NCBI RefSeq assembly: GCF_001570405.1
Contig: NZ_BBYM01000006.1
Location: forward strand, 195,566 to 259,565
Length of the DNA: 64,000 nt
Direction of reading: 5' to 3'
Source of the DNA: Microtetraspora niveoalba
GTDB lineage: Bacteria > Actinomycetota > Actinomycetes > Streptosporangiales > Streptosporangiaceae
The stretch's first letter is position 1, and every line of letters starts with the position of its first letter. This document shows positions 18,451-26,778 of the stretch, one piece after another. Made by a program: the position numbers and the translations under genes. The notes below the pieces were generated by a model. That model searched no databases and was not told the DNA's origin. It worked only from the letters and a program-made list of their open reading frames with translations.

Positions 18451-18465
18451 CGCAAAGGATTTGCG
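18451..18465. promoter_or_regulatory. Palindromic operator (probable Lrp/AsnC site) over a promoter
   Basis: CGCAAAGGATTTGCG is a perfect 6-bp inverted repeat with a 3-base centre, 50 bases before the Lrp-type gene and 91 bases before the divergent oxidoreductase. TTGCGA (18461-18466) and TAAGGT (18483-18488), 16 bases apart, could be the -35/-10 of the regulator, so the operator would overlap its promoter and allow autoregulation. The assignment to this regulator is inferred from position. Confidence 0.6.
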
Positions 18466-18515
18466 AGAGAAGCCCTTTTCGCTAAGGTTCGTTTCGCCGA
18501 GCCGAGGAGTTCTCC

Positions 18516-18986
18516 ATGTCCGAGATCGATGACATCGACCACCGCGTCCTGCGACTGCTGCGCGAGGACGGGCGCAGGACCTTCTCGGAGATGGCCGCGG
18601 AGGTCGGCCTCTCGGTCGCCGCGGTCAAGCGGCGGGTGGACCGGCTCCGCGAGATCGGCGTGATCACCGGGTTCACCGTCCAGATCGACTACGCCAAGCT
18701 CGGCTGGGGCATCGAGGCGTTCACCGAGCTGAGCTATCCCGGCACGACCCCGGTCAGCGAGATCGTCCGTACGGCGACCGACGTGCCCGAGGTCCAGGCG
18801 GTGTTCACCATCGCCGGCGACCCCGACGCGCTGGTCCACGTCCGGGTGCGCGACCTCGGGCATCTCCAGCACGTCATCGACCGCCTGCGCCGGGCCGGCA
18901 ACGTCACCGGCACCAAGACGCTGATGGTGCTGGGCTCGTGGACCCGCGACGCCCTCGCCCGCGACCACCGGCGCCCGGCGTTCTGA
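18516..18986 (+). CDS. Lrp/AsnC-family transcriptional regulator
   Basis: A 156-residue protein: an N-terminal winged helix-turn-helix (IDHRVLRLLREDGR... SVAAVKRRVDRLREIGVI, about 6-52) followed by an RAM/ligand-binding alpha/beta domain (VPEVQAVFTIAGDPDALVHVRV). Such regulators form dimers or octamers and usually sense amino acids. It is divergent from the indolepyruvate oxidoreductase gene, with a palindrome between them, so it probably controls aromatic or branched amino-acid breakdown. The start has GAGGAG six bases upstream. Confidence 0.93.
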   Translation: MSEIDDIDHRVLRLLREDGRRTFSEMAAEVGLSVAAVKRRVDRLREIGVITGFTVQIDYAKLGWGIEAFTELSYPGTTPVSEIVRTATDVPEVQAVFTIAGDPDALVHVRVRDLGHLQHVIDRLRRAGNVTGTKTLMVLGSWTRDALARDHRRPAF

Positions 18987-19020
18987 GTCCGCGACGCCGT
19001 CCCGCGCCGGCGCCGCCGTG

Positions 19021-19055
19021 CCGCCTCCCCGGTCCCGGCGGGCCGGGGAGGGCGG
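19021..19055. terminator. Strong GC hairpin between convergent lrp-type and cebR genes
   Basis: The arms CCGCCTCCCCGG and CCGGGGAGGGCGG pair over 12 bp with one bulged G and a 10-base loop. The hairpin lies between two convergent stop codons (18986 and 19059) and may serve both. Confidence 0.6.
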
Positions 19056-19058
19056 CGG

Positions 19059-20078
19059 CTACGCGGAGGCGCGGATGACCAGGTGGGTGTCCAGTATCAC
19101 GACGGGCTGCTCCAGCGGATCGCCGTTGATCCGCGCGACCAGGAGCTGCGCCATCTGCCGCCCCATCGCCTCGGTCGGCTGGTGCACGCTGGTCAGCGGC
19201 GGCTCCGTGTGCAGCGCCACCCGCGAGTCCTCGAACCCGATCAGCGCCACGTCGGCCGGCACGTTCAGCCCGCGCTCCTTGAGCACGTGCAGCGCGCCGA
19301 CCGCCATCGCGTCCGACGCGGCGAAGACGGCGTCCAGGTCCGGGTGGCGCTCGAGGAGCTCCAGCATCGCCGCCGCGCCGCTCGCCTCGGAGAAGTCGCC
19401 GTACGCGACCCGCTCGCCGGTGCCGGTCGCGAGCAGCGCGTCGCGGTAGCCGGCGAGACGGTCGACGCCCACGCCCATGTCCTGCGGGCCGGCGATGGTG
19501 GCGATCCTGGTGCGGCCCCGGCCGAGCAGGTACTTCGCGGCCTGCCGGGCGCCCGCCCGGTTGTCCATGTCCACATAGCTGTACGGCGTGGGCCCGACCG
19601 GCCGGCCGCCGAGCACCGTCGGCACGCCCATCGCCTCCAGCCGCTCGGGCAGCGTGTCGGCGCCGTGCACGGACGTGAGCAGGACGCCGTCCACGTGCTG
19701 GCCGGTCAGGTAGTCCGCCAGCCGGTCGTGCTCGGCCCGGTTCTGCGCCATCGTCAGGATGAGCTGCAGACCCGTCTCGGAGAGGGCCGAGCCGATCCCG
19801 CGGATGATGCCCGCGAAGAACGGCTCGTCGAAGACCCGCTGCTCGGACTCGGAGACCACCAGCGCGACGGTGTCCGTCCGGTTGGTGACCAGGGTGCGCG
19901 CCGCGCGGTTGGGCACGTAGCCCAGATCCTTGATCGCCGTCAGAACGGCGTCGCGGGCCTTCTCGCTCACCTTCGGCGAGCCGTTGATCACCCGTGACAC
20001 CGTTCCGCGTCCGACGCCCGCGCGGGCGGCGACTGCCTCCAGAGTCGGGCGCGCCCCCGGTCGGCGGTCCCCGTTCAT
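19059..20078 (-). CDS. cebR: LacI-family repressor, CebR-like
   Basis: A 339-residue protein with the LacI DNA-binding head (PTLEAVAARAGVGRGTVSRVINGSPKVSEKAR, about 11-42), hinge helix (NRAARTLVTNRTD) and periplasmic-binding-protein-like sensor domain. It closes an operon with cebEFG-bglC and is preceded by AGGAGG. Two perfect TGGGAGCGCTCCCA boxes, the published CebR operator sequence in Streptomyces, lie before cebE. It is therefore the likely cellobiose/cello-oligosaccharide-responsive repressor of this operon. Placement at the 3' end of the operon implies it is repressed together with its targets. Confidence 0.88.
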   Translation of the reverse strand: MNGDRRPGARPTLEAVAARAGVGRGTVSRVINGSPKVSEKARDAVLTAIKDLGYVPNRAARTLVTNRTDTVALVVSESEQRVFDEPFFAGIIRGIGSALSETGLQLILTMAQNRAEHDRLADYLTGQHVDGVLLTSVHGADTLPERLEAMGVPTVLGGRPVGPTPYSYVDMDNRAGARQAAKYLLGRGRTRIATIAGPQDMGVGVDRLAGYRDALLATGTGERVAYGDFSEASGAAAMLELLERHPDLDAVFAASDAMAVGALHVLKERGLNVPADVALIGFEDSRVALHTEPPLTSVHQPTEAMGRQMAQLLVARINGDPLEQPVVILDTHLVIRASA

Positions 20079-20106
20079 CGTTGCCCCCTCCTGAGTTTTC
20101 TCGGGC

Positions 20107-21543
20107 CTATTCTGCTGGGCCCAGGAGCCCGCCGTGACGTGCCGCCTCCGCGTACCACAGGGCGCTGTCCTTCAGGATGCGCCGCTGCGTCGGATAGTCC
20201 ACGTACACCAGCCCGAAGCGCTTCCCGTAACCCCATGCCCATTCGAAGTTGTCCATCAGCGACCACGCGAAGTATCCCTGCAGGGGGATGCCGGCCTCGA
20301 TGGCAGCATGACATGTCCGCAAATGAGCGTCGATGTAGGCGAGCCGTTCGTGATCGTGGATCCGGCCGTCCTCGGTCAGCTCGTCGTCGAAGGCCGCGCC
20401 GTTCTCCGAGATGACCAGGGGGATGCGCGGGTACTCGCGGGCCAGCCGGGCCAGGATCTCGCTCAGTCCCGAGTCGTCGATCTCCCAGCCCATCGCCGTG
20501 ACCGGCCGGCCCCCGTTGACGAAGCCGACGTGCTCGCTGCCCACCCACGGCGACCCCGAGTCCGTCGGCGCCGCGGCGGCCGACCGCGAGCCGCCGGGCG
20601 CGCCGGACACGGTGAACCGGCTGTAGTAGTTGATCAGCAGCATGTCGAGCGGCCCCGAGATCAGGCCGAGGTCGCCGTCCCGGATGAAGTCCGTGTCCGC
20701 GACCGCGCGCAGGTCCTCCAGCACGTCCTCCGGGTACGCGCCCTTCAGCAGCGCGTCCAGGAAGAAGCGGTTCTGCAGCCCGTCGACGCGCCGCGCCGCG
20801 TCCAGGTCGGCCTCGCCGCCGGTCGCCGGCGAGATCGCGTACAGGTTCACGCACCCGCCGATGCGGGAGTCGGCCCGCTGCGCGCGCATCGCCTGCAGGG
20901 AGAGGCCGTGGGCGAGGTTCAGGTGGTGCGCGGCGCGCACGGCCGCGGCCGGCTCGCGCCGCCCGGGCGCGTGCTCGCCCGAGGCGTACCCCAGGAACGC
21001 CGCGCACCACGGCTCGTTGACCGTGCTCCAGTTCTTGACCCGGTCGCCGAGCGCGTCGTGCACCAGGGCCGCGAAATCGGCGAAGCGCCGCGCCGTGTCC
21101 CGCTCGGGCCAGCCGCCCGCGTCCTCCAGCGCCTGGGGGAGATCCCAGTGGTACAGCGTCAGCCAGGGGTCGATGCCGTAGCTGAGCAGCTCGTCGACGA
21201 GCCGCTTGTAGAAGTCGAGCCCCTTGGCGTTGATCTCACCGGCCCCGTCGGGCTGGATCCGCGGCCAGGACACCGAGAAGCGGTACGCCGTCAGGCCGAG
21301 CTCGGCCATCAGCCGTACGTCGTCCCGGTAGCGGTTGTAGTGGTCGATCGCGATGTCGGCGTTCTCGCCGCCCACGATCCGGCCCGGCTGCCCGACGAAC
21401 GTGTCCCAGACGGACCTCCCTCGGCCGTCCGCGTCGACCGCGCCCTCGATCTGGTAGGCCGAGGTCGCCGCGCCCCAGACGAACCCTGTGGGGAACATCA
21501 GCCCGGGGCTGCGGGTCTCGGCCCGGGTCTCCTGCGTGGTCAC
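20107..21543 (-). CDS. bglC: GH1 beta-glucosidase, intracellular
   Basis: A 478-residue family 1 glycoside hydrolase. It has the N-terminal signature FPTGFVWGAATSAYQIEGA, the acid/base Glu in TVNEPW and the nucleophile Glu in ISENGAAF. No signal peptide is seen, so it probably splits cellobiose imported by the adjacent transporter. The GTG start overlaps the stop of the permease gene (GTGA). The open frame runs further upstream, but that part is a shadow of the permease. The gene symbol follows the Streptomyces ceb operon and is assigned by context. Confidence 0.93.
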   Translation of the reverse strand: MTTQETRAETRSPGLMFPTGFVWGAATSAYQIEGAVDADGRGRSVWDTFVGQPGRIVGGENADIAIDHYNRYRDDVRLMAELGLTAYRFSVSWPRIQPDGAGEINAKGLDFYKRLVDELLSYGIDPWLTLYHWDLPQALEDAGGWPERDTARRFADFAALVHDALGDRVKNWSTVNEPWCAAFLGYASGEHAPGRREPAAAVRAAHHLNLAHGLSLQAMRAQRADSRIGGCVNLYAISPATGGEADLDAARRVDGLQNRFFLDALLKGAYPEDVLEDLRAVADTDFIRDGDLGLISGPLDMLLINYYSRFTVSGAPGGSRSAAAAPTDSGSPWVGSEHVGFVNGGRPVTAMGWEIDDSGLSEILARLAREYPRIPLVISENGAAFDDELTEDGRIHDHERLAYIDAHLRTCHAAIEAGIPLQGYFAWSLMDNFEWAWGYGKRFGLVYVDYPTQRRILKDSALWYAEAARHGGLLGPAE

Positions 21544-22421
21544 GCCTTGACCGCACCTTCCATGAGTCCGCCGATGATCTGTCGGCCGAAGAAGACGAAG
21601 ACCAGCAGCAACGGAATGATCGATACCGTGGTGCCGGCGAAGATGAGCACGTAGTTGGTGGAGTACCGGTCGTTCAGCGCCCGGAGCGCGACCTGGACGG
21701 TCGGGTTGTCCGGGGTGAGCACGATCAGCGGCCACATGAACTCGTTCCAGATCAACATGAACGTCTGGATGGCGAGCACGGCCATGCCCGGCCGTACGGC
21801 GGGCAGGGCGACGTTGAACCAGATGCGCAGCGTGCTCGCGCCGTCGACCCTGGCCGCCTCGACCAGCTCGCGCGGCACCGCCTGCTGGGTGTACTGCGTC
21901 ATCATGAAGACGCCGAACCCGTTCACCAGGAAGGGCAGGATGACCGCCTTCAGGGTGTTCGTCCAGCCGAGGGTCACCATCATCTGGTAGAGGGGCACGA
22001 TGCCCATCTGCTGAAGCGGGACCATCATGGTCAGGACGATGGACAGCAGCAGCACGTTGCGGCCGCGGAACTGCAGCGAGGCGAACGCGAACCCGGCCAG
22101 CGCCGAGATGATCACGACCGCGAGCGTGACCGTCGTGGCGATGATGAGGGAGTTGACGATGCCCGTCATGAAGTGCGCGTTCTCGGCCTCGAACACCGCC
22201 TTGATGTTCTCGCCGAGGTTGCCGCCCGGCAGCAGGGGCGGGGGCATGCTGTGCGCGTCCTCGTTGCTCCGCGTCGCGATGATGATCATCCAGTAGAGCG
22301 GGAAGATCGACAGGAAGATCGCGAACCCGAGGGCGACCTTCGTCAGCGGCGTGGCGCGGAAGGCGTCGAGCCTCACTGGCCGGGCGGCCGGAGCGCGCCG
22401 CGTGCGGGTGAGCGTCGTCAT
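21540..22421 (-). CDS. cebG: Sugar ABC transporter permease, CebG-like
   Basis: A 293-residue inner-membrane permease of the MalG type with six hydrophobic segments. The cytoplasmic EAA loop reads ELVEAARVDGASTLRIWFNVALP in substance, the contact point for the ATPase. It is translationally coupled to CebF upstream (ATGA) and BglC downstream (GTGA). No ATPase gene is in the operon, so energy must come from a shared ATPase such as the MsiK-like protein at 50.1-51.3 kb. Confidence 0.92.
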   Translation of the reverse strand: MTTLTRTRRAPAARPVRLDAFRATPLTKVALGFAIFLSIFPLYWMIIIATRSNEDAHSMPPPLLPGGNLGENIKAVFEAENAHFMTGIVNSLIIATTVTLAVVIISALAGFAFASLQFRGRNVLLLSIVLTMMVPLQQMGIVPLYQMMVTLGWTNTLKAVILPFLVNGFGVFMMTQYTQQAVPRELVEAARVDGASTLRIWFNVALPAVRPGMAVLAIQTFMLIWNEFMWPLIVLTPDNPTVQVALRALNDRYSTNYVLIFAGTTVSIIPLLLVFVFFGRQIIGGLMEGAVKA

Positions 22422-23395
22422 TTGGATCTCCCGATTCCACGGACGAGAACGGAGTTGATCAGCACGGTGATCAGGATCAGGAGGAAGAGGACCCAGGCGG
22501 CCGCGGCGGCGTAGCCGTACTCGAAGTCACGGAAGCCCTCCTTGACGATGAACATGGCCACCGTCTGGAACTGGCCGGTCGTGCCTCCGGTCATCAGGCC
22601 GGAGCCGAACATCACCGGCTCCGCGAAGAGGGTGAACCCGCCGATCGTCGAGACGATCACCGTGAAGATGATGGTGGGCTTCAGCATCGGGACGGTGATC
22701 CCCCAGAACTGCCTGCGGGGACTGGCGCCGTCGATGGAGGCCGCCTCGTACAGGTCCTTGGGGATCGTCTGCATCGCGGCGAGGTAGATGATCGCGTTGT
22801 AACCGGTCCACCGCCAGTCGACCATGGTCGCGATCGCGATCCAGGACGACCACTTCTCGTTCTGCCAGTGGATGTTGTCCGTGCCGAACAGGCCGAGGAT
22901 CCAGTTGACCACCCCGTAGTCCCGCCCGTAGAGCTGGGTGAAGACGACGGCGACGGCGACGACGGAGGTGATCAGCGGGATGAGCACGCTCAGCCGGATG
23001 ACCAGCCGCCCGCGGAGCTTCTTGTTCAGCGCGTTGGCGAGCAGCAGGGCGATGAGCAACTGGGGGACCGTGGCGATGAGGAAGATGCCCACGGTGTTGC
23101 CGACCGCGTTCCAGAACTTCTCGTCGACCAGCAGCTTGGTGTAGTTCTCCAGGCCGATGAAGGTCTTCTCGCCGGCGAGCTGCCACTTGTGCAGCGACAC
23201 CCAGGCGGTGAACAGCAGCGGGAACAGACCGAAGATCGCGAAGAGGATGAAGTACGGCGAGACGAAGATGTACGGGGTCGCGCGCAGGTCGAGCCACGAC
23301 AGGAACCGCCGGGGGGCGGGCCGTTGCTCGCGCCGCCGGCCCCCGGACGGCGCCGCGCGGCTGGGGACGCGTCCCGCGTCCACATGGAGGCTCAT
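22418..23395 (-). CDS. cebF: Sugar ABC transporter permease, CebF-like
   Basis: A 325-residue MalF-type permease with six predicted membrane helices after a 40-residue basic N-terminus. The EAA loop contains DLYEAASIDGASPRRQFW. It partners with CebG, whose start overlaps its stop, and with the lipoprotein CebE encoded upstream. An 87-base gap with a strong hairpin separates it from cebE. Confidence 0.92.
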   Translation of the reverse strand: MSLHVDAGRVPSRAAPSGGRRREQRPAPRRFLSWLDLRATPYIFVSPYFILFAIFGLFPLLFTAWVSLHKWQLAGEKTFIGLENYTKLLVDEKFWNAVGNTVGIFLIATVPQLLIALLLANALNKKLRGRLVIRLSVLIPLITSVVAVAVVFTQLYGRDYGVVNWILGLFGTDNIHWQNEKWSSWIAIATMVDWRWTGYNAIIYLAAMQTIPKDLYEAASIDGASPRRQFWGITVPMLKPTIIFTVIVSTIGGFTLFAEPVMFGSGLMTGGTTGQFQTVAMFIVKEGFRDFEYGYAAAAAWVLFLLILITVLINSVLVRGIGRSK

Positions 23396-23419
23396 GGAGA
23401 CGTACCTTTCATCAGGGGA

Positions 23420-23452
23420 GCGGCCGGCTCCGGTGGTGCCGGGGCCGGCCGC
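23420..23452 (-). terminator. Stem-loop between cebE and cebF (partial terminator or mRNA stabiliser)
   Basis: The arms GCGGCCGGC and GCCGGCCGC (9 bp, perfect) enclose an inner CCGG/CCGG stem. It lies in the gap between the binding-protein and permease genes. In many binding-protein operons such a stem keeps the first transcript segment abundant; that role is inferred here. Confidence 0.55.
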
Positions 23453-23482
23453 TACCGAACGAGGGACGGATGGCGCCGGGGA

Positions 23483-24823
23483 TCAGCCCGCGGCCTTGAC
23501 ACCCTCGTCGATGAACCGCTGCCAGGCCTCGTCCCACTTGATCGAGCCCTGGTCGGCTCCGACCAGCACCTCCTCGACGGCGGCCTTCACCTGGGCGTGC
23601 TTCTCACCGAAGAAGACCGGGGAGAGCTTGGAGACCGAGTCGGCGAAGATCGGGCCGGACGGCGCGTCGTTGAAGTAGGCGTTCTTGGCTTCCGCGACGG
23701 TCGGGTCCTGCTGCGCCTGGATGTTGCTCGGGAAGTTGCCGCCCTCCTTGAACGCGGCGATCTGACCCTCCTTGCTGGTCAGGTAGTTGAGGACCTCGGC
23801 GGCCTCCTTCGGGTGCTTGCTCTGGGCCGGGACCATCAGCCAGGAGCCGCCCCAGTTGCCGCTGCCGCCGGGCACCGCCGCGACGTCCCAGTTGCCGGAG
23901 TTGGCGTCACCGGAGGTGCCGGAGATGGTGCCGAGCATCCAGCTCGGGCAGCCCATGGTGGCGAACTGCCCCTTCTGCATGGCGGTGTTCCACTCCTCGG
24001 TCCAGGAGCGGAGCTTGGCGGTGAGGCCCGCCTTGCTCAGGGTCTGGACGTAGTCGAAGGACGCCTTGATCCCGGGGTTCTTGTCGAGGATGAGGTTGTT
24101 GTCCTTGTCGAAGTACTGCACGTTGCCGTTCTTGCCGGTCTCCTGCGACAGGACCGAGTTGTAGACGGTGTTCGCGCCGTCGACGAAGGCGACGCCCTTC
24201 AGCGCCGAGGTGAGCTTCTTGCCGACCTCCAGGTAGGAGTTCCAGTCCGGCCAGAGCTTGGAGACCTCGTCGCGGTCGGTGGGCAGGCCGGCCTTCTTGA
24301 ACAGGTCGGTGCGGTAGCACATCGCCATGCCGCCGATGTCGGTGCCGATGGCGAAGAGCTTGCCGTCCTTGTTGATGCCGGTGTTCCACTTGTACTCGGG
24401 GAAGTCGGCCTTGCGGCTGTCGAGGCCGTACTGCCCGAGATCGGCGAAGTACTGCGGGCGGGCACCCATGAGGCCCATGCCGCCCTCGTCCATGCCGATG
24501 ATGTCGCCGGCGCCGGCGCCGGACTCCAGCCACTGCAACATCTGCGGCAGGTACGTGTCCTCGAACCGGTCGGTGAGGTTGACGTACTTGACCTGGATGT
24601 TCGGGTGTGACGCGTTCCATGCCTTGACCGCGTCGTCGTAGGCGAAGTTCTCGCCGCCGCCGAAGGTCTGCAGGGTGATCGTGACGGGCCCGGCCGCGGC
24701 GGCGGAGGAGCCGCCGCCGGCCGGCTTCTCGTCGTCGCTGCCGCAGGCCGCTGTGACGCCCAGGGCGAGCGTCGCCACCGCGGCGAGCGCGAGCATCCTG
24801 CCGCGCCGGGAGTTGTGCATCAT
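23483..24823 (-). CDS. cebE: Sugar-binding lipoprotein, CebE-like
   Basis: A 446-residue family 1 extracellular solute-binding protein. The N-terminus is a lipoprotein signal: Arg-rich start, hydrophobic core, lipobox VTAAC with the lipidated Cys near residue 27, then a Gly/Ser/Ala linker. It would sit on the outer face of the membrane and deliver cellobiose or cello-oligosaccharides to CebFG. Two CebR boxes lie upstream. Start ATG 24823; the second Met at 24820 is equally possible. Confidence 0.92.
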   Translation of the reverse strand: MMHNSRRGRMLALAAVATLALGVTAACGSDDEKPAGGGSSAAAAGPVTITLQTFGGGENFAYDDAVKAWNASHPNIQVKYVNLTDRFEDTYLPQMLQWLESGAGAGDIIGMDEGGMGLMGARPQYFADLGQYGLDSRKADFPEYKWNTGINKDGKLFAIGTDIGGMAMCYRTDLFKKAGLPTDRDEVSKLWPDWNSYLEVGKKLTSALKGVAFVDGANTVYNSVLSQETGKNGNVQYFDKDNNLILDKNPGIKASFDYVQTLSKAGLTAKLRSWTEEWNTAMQKGQFATMGCPSWMLGTISGTSGDANSGNWDVAAVPGGSGNWGGSWLMVPAQSKHPKEAAEVLNYLTSKEGQIAAFKEGGNFPSNIQAQQDPTVAEAKNAYFNDAPSGPIFADSVSKLSPVFFGEKHAQVKAAVEEVLVGADQGSIKWDEAWQRFIDEGVKAAG

Positions 24824-24911
24824 TCCGGACCCCTCTCAGGTGGTATCCCGAAGCTCATGGAAGGTGCATCGCGGGCCGGTCCCCGACCGCTCGGCCCACG
24901 ATGGGTGATGT

Positions 24912-24925
24912 TGGGAGCGCTCCCA
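24912..24925. promoter_or_regulatory. CebR box, proximal
   Basis: TGGGAGCGCTCCCA, a perfect 14-bp palindrome identical to the known CebR operator, 88 bases before the cebE start. Confidence 0.9.
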
Positions 24926-25041
24926 CGAAGGTTGCTCCATGAGCAATGTCAGCGTCAATATCCCGAAACCTAACTGTTACTCCCGGCCCGATTTGAGATC
25001 TAGAGCCCGACAATAGCCACCAAACACCTCATTCTGCTGTT

Positions 25042-25055
25042 TGGGAGCGCTCCCA
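25042..25055. promoter_or_regulatory. CebR box, distal
   Basis: A second perfect TGGGAGCGCTCCCA, 130 bases from the first and 218 bases before cebE. It is closer to the 3' end of the sulfatase gene. Two boxes could allow looping. Confidence 0.88.
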
Positions 25056-25197
25056 TCCCATATGGCCCAAAAGGCTCACGCAGCGTGACCTCCGGTCACG
25101 GCGTCGTCCCGGTGATCCGATCCGTGTTCGCGACGGGGAGGCTCGCCCACGTCGGCGCCGGAGCCGCGGCCGGTCCGGGCCGCGGCTCCGCGCGGGC

Positions 25198-26676
25198 TCA
25201 GCGGGGCACGCTTCTCAGCAGGGAACGGCTGTTCGCGTCGGCCATCCGGCACGTCGCGCCGGAGCAGTTCCGTAGCAGCGCGAGCCGCGCCGAGAACGTC
25301 CCGACCAGGAACGGGTCCGCGGTCGCCGCGATGTTCCGCAGCTCGTACGGGTCGGCGGCCAGGTCGTAGAGCTGCCGCTCGCCGGTGCCGTACTCGACGT
25401 AGCTGTACCTCTCGGTGCGCAGCACGCTGTAGCTCGGCGCCGCGTACGGCGCGTAGGGCGGCTGGAAGAACTCGACGAGGACGGCGTCGCGCCACGGCAC
25501 GTCGCCGTCCCCTCGTAGGAGCGGGACCAGCGAGCGGCCCTCGGCGAACGGCGGCGGCGCCGTCCCGCCCAGCTCGGCGAACGTGGGCGCGAGATCCACC
25601 GTCGAGCAGAGCCGGTCGATCGTCGAGCCGGGTGCGACGCCGGGGCCGCGCACGACCAGCGGCACCCGGATGTCCTCCTCGAACGGCGTCGTCTTGCCCG
25701 GGTGCAGCCGATGCTGGCCCAGATGGAAGCCGTTGTCGGAGGTGAAGAAGATGTAGGTGTCGTCGAGCTGCCCGGACCGCTCCAGGGCCGCGACGAGCGC
25801 GCCCACCATGTCGTCCACGCCCAGCATCGCGCGCAGCCGGTCGCGGTGCAGTTCGTCGATCCGCCGCACCGTCTTGGGGGAGAGCGGGGGCTTCTCACGC
25901 AGCCAGGACGGCTCCGCCGACATGTCCTGCTGGTCGAAGGACGGCGTCCGCGGCGCCACCTCGTCCGCGAACGCCGCCGCGTGCCGCTCCGCGTGGTTGG
26001 CCGGCTGGTGCGGCGCCACCGGGGCCAGGTAGAGGAAGAACGGCCGGCCGTCCGACGAGCTCACGAACTCGTCGGCCTCGCGGCTCAGCACGTCCTCCAG
26101 GTAGTCCTCCGGCTCGTAGCCGTGCTGGACGATCTCCCCGTCGTCGTTGAGCGCGTAGCCGTACTCCTGGTAGAGCCGGGTGACGGGGACGGCCCAGCGG
26201 TCCCATCCGGGCGGTATGTAGCGCCGCGACGCGCCCAGCGGGTACTTGTTGAGGTACTTCCCGAGGAGCCCGGTGCGATAGCCCGCCGACCGCATCCACG
26301 TGCCGACCGTGGAGTCCTCCAGCGCCCGGAACTTCGGGAAGCCGCCCGTCGGCGGGCGGTTGCTCTCCACCTGGTGGCTGTGCATGTACTGCGAGCGCAG
26401 GATCGACGACCGCGACGGGCAGCACCACGGGTTGGTCGCGAAGAACCGGGAGAAGACCGCGCCCTGCTGGACGAGCAGGTTCCAGATGTTGGGGAACCGC
26501 TGCAGGTCGGTCGTGTCCAGGTCGTCGGTCAGGATGAGCACGACGTTCGGCGGACGCGTGGACGTCGGCTCATCCCGCGCGGGGGCCCCCGAGAACGCCG
26601 TACACAGGACGAGCGTCACAGCGAGCCAGGGACACCACCTTCGGGGCTTTTTGGGGACCGGCATGGGACAGATCAT
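25198..26676 (-). CDS. Secreted type I sulfatase
   Basis: A 492-residue arylsulfatase-family enzyme. A Sec-type signal (KKPRRW then a hydrophobic stretch to about residue 28) precedes the catalytic domain. The metal-binding LTDDLD is at about 49-54. The sulfatase signature C-C-P-S-R (85-89) has Cys85 as the residue converted to formylglycine, and HSHQVES lies nearby. GKYLNKYPLG and the later SDNGFHLGQHRL resemble N-acetylglucosamine-6-sulfatase or choline-sulfatase-type enzymes; the substrate is unknown. It probably acts outside the cell on sulfated glycans. Start ATG 26676; ATG 26664 would also leave a good signal peptide. Confidence 0.88.
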   Translation of the reverse strand: MICPMPVPKKPRRWCPWLAVTLVLCTAFSGAPARDEPTSTRPPNVVLILTDDLDTTDLQRFPNIWNLLVQQGAVFSRFFATNPWCCPSRSSILRSQYMHSHQVESNRPPTGGFPKFRALEDSTVGTWMRSAGYRTGLLGKYLNKYPLGASRRYIPPGWDRWAVPVTRLYQEYGYALNDDGEIVQHGYEPEDYLEDVLSREADEFVSSSDGRPFFLYLAPVAPHQPANHAERHAAAFADEVAPRTPSFDQQDMSAEPSWLREKPPLSPKTVRRIDELHRDRLRAMLGVDDMVGALVAALERSGQLDDTYIFFTSDNGFHLGQHRLHPGKTTPFEEDIRVPLVVRGPGVAPGSTIDRLCSTVDLAPTFAELGGTAPPPFAEGRSLVPLLRGDGDVPWRDAVLVEFFQPPYAPYAAPSYSVLRTERYSYVEYGTGERQLYDLAADPYELRNIAATADPFLVGTFSARLALLRNCSGATCRMADANSRSLLRSVPR

Positions 26677-26702
26677 TACCTCGCCGCTACCTGCGGAAAC
26701 GT

Positions 26703-26732
26703 ACGGCCTGTGCCCGGTTCGGCGCAGGCCGT
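26703..26732 (-). terminator. Hairpin after the aldo/keto reductase gene
   Basis: ACGGCCTG pairs with CAGGCCGT (8 bp), with a further GCC/GGC pair inside, in the gap between the aldo/keto reductase stop (26779) and the sulfatase start. It is a likely terminator of the TetR/reductase operon. Confidence 0.5.
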
Positions 26733-26778
26733 GACGAATCCGGCCGGATCCCTGGGGAACGGGACCGTCCCGCTTGGA

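Larger units (their letters stand above)
24824..25197. other. Intergenic control region of the ceb operon
   Basis: 374 bases without a gene. It holds two perfect CebR boxes 130 bases apart and a relatively A/T-rich stretch between them. On the minus strand TTGACG (24958-24953) may be a -35 element, but no convincing -10 follows. Nothing else was recognised. Confidence 0.6.

Noticed and set aside
26760..26772. CGGGACCGTCCCG palindrome beside the aldo/keto reductase stop
   Set aside because: It is short, next to a stop codon rather than a promoter, and of the kind expected by chance in GC-rich DNA.
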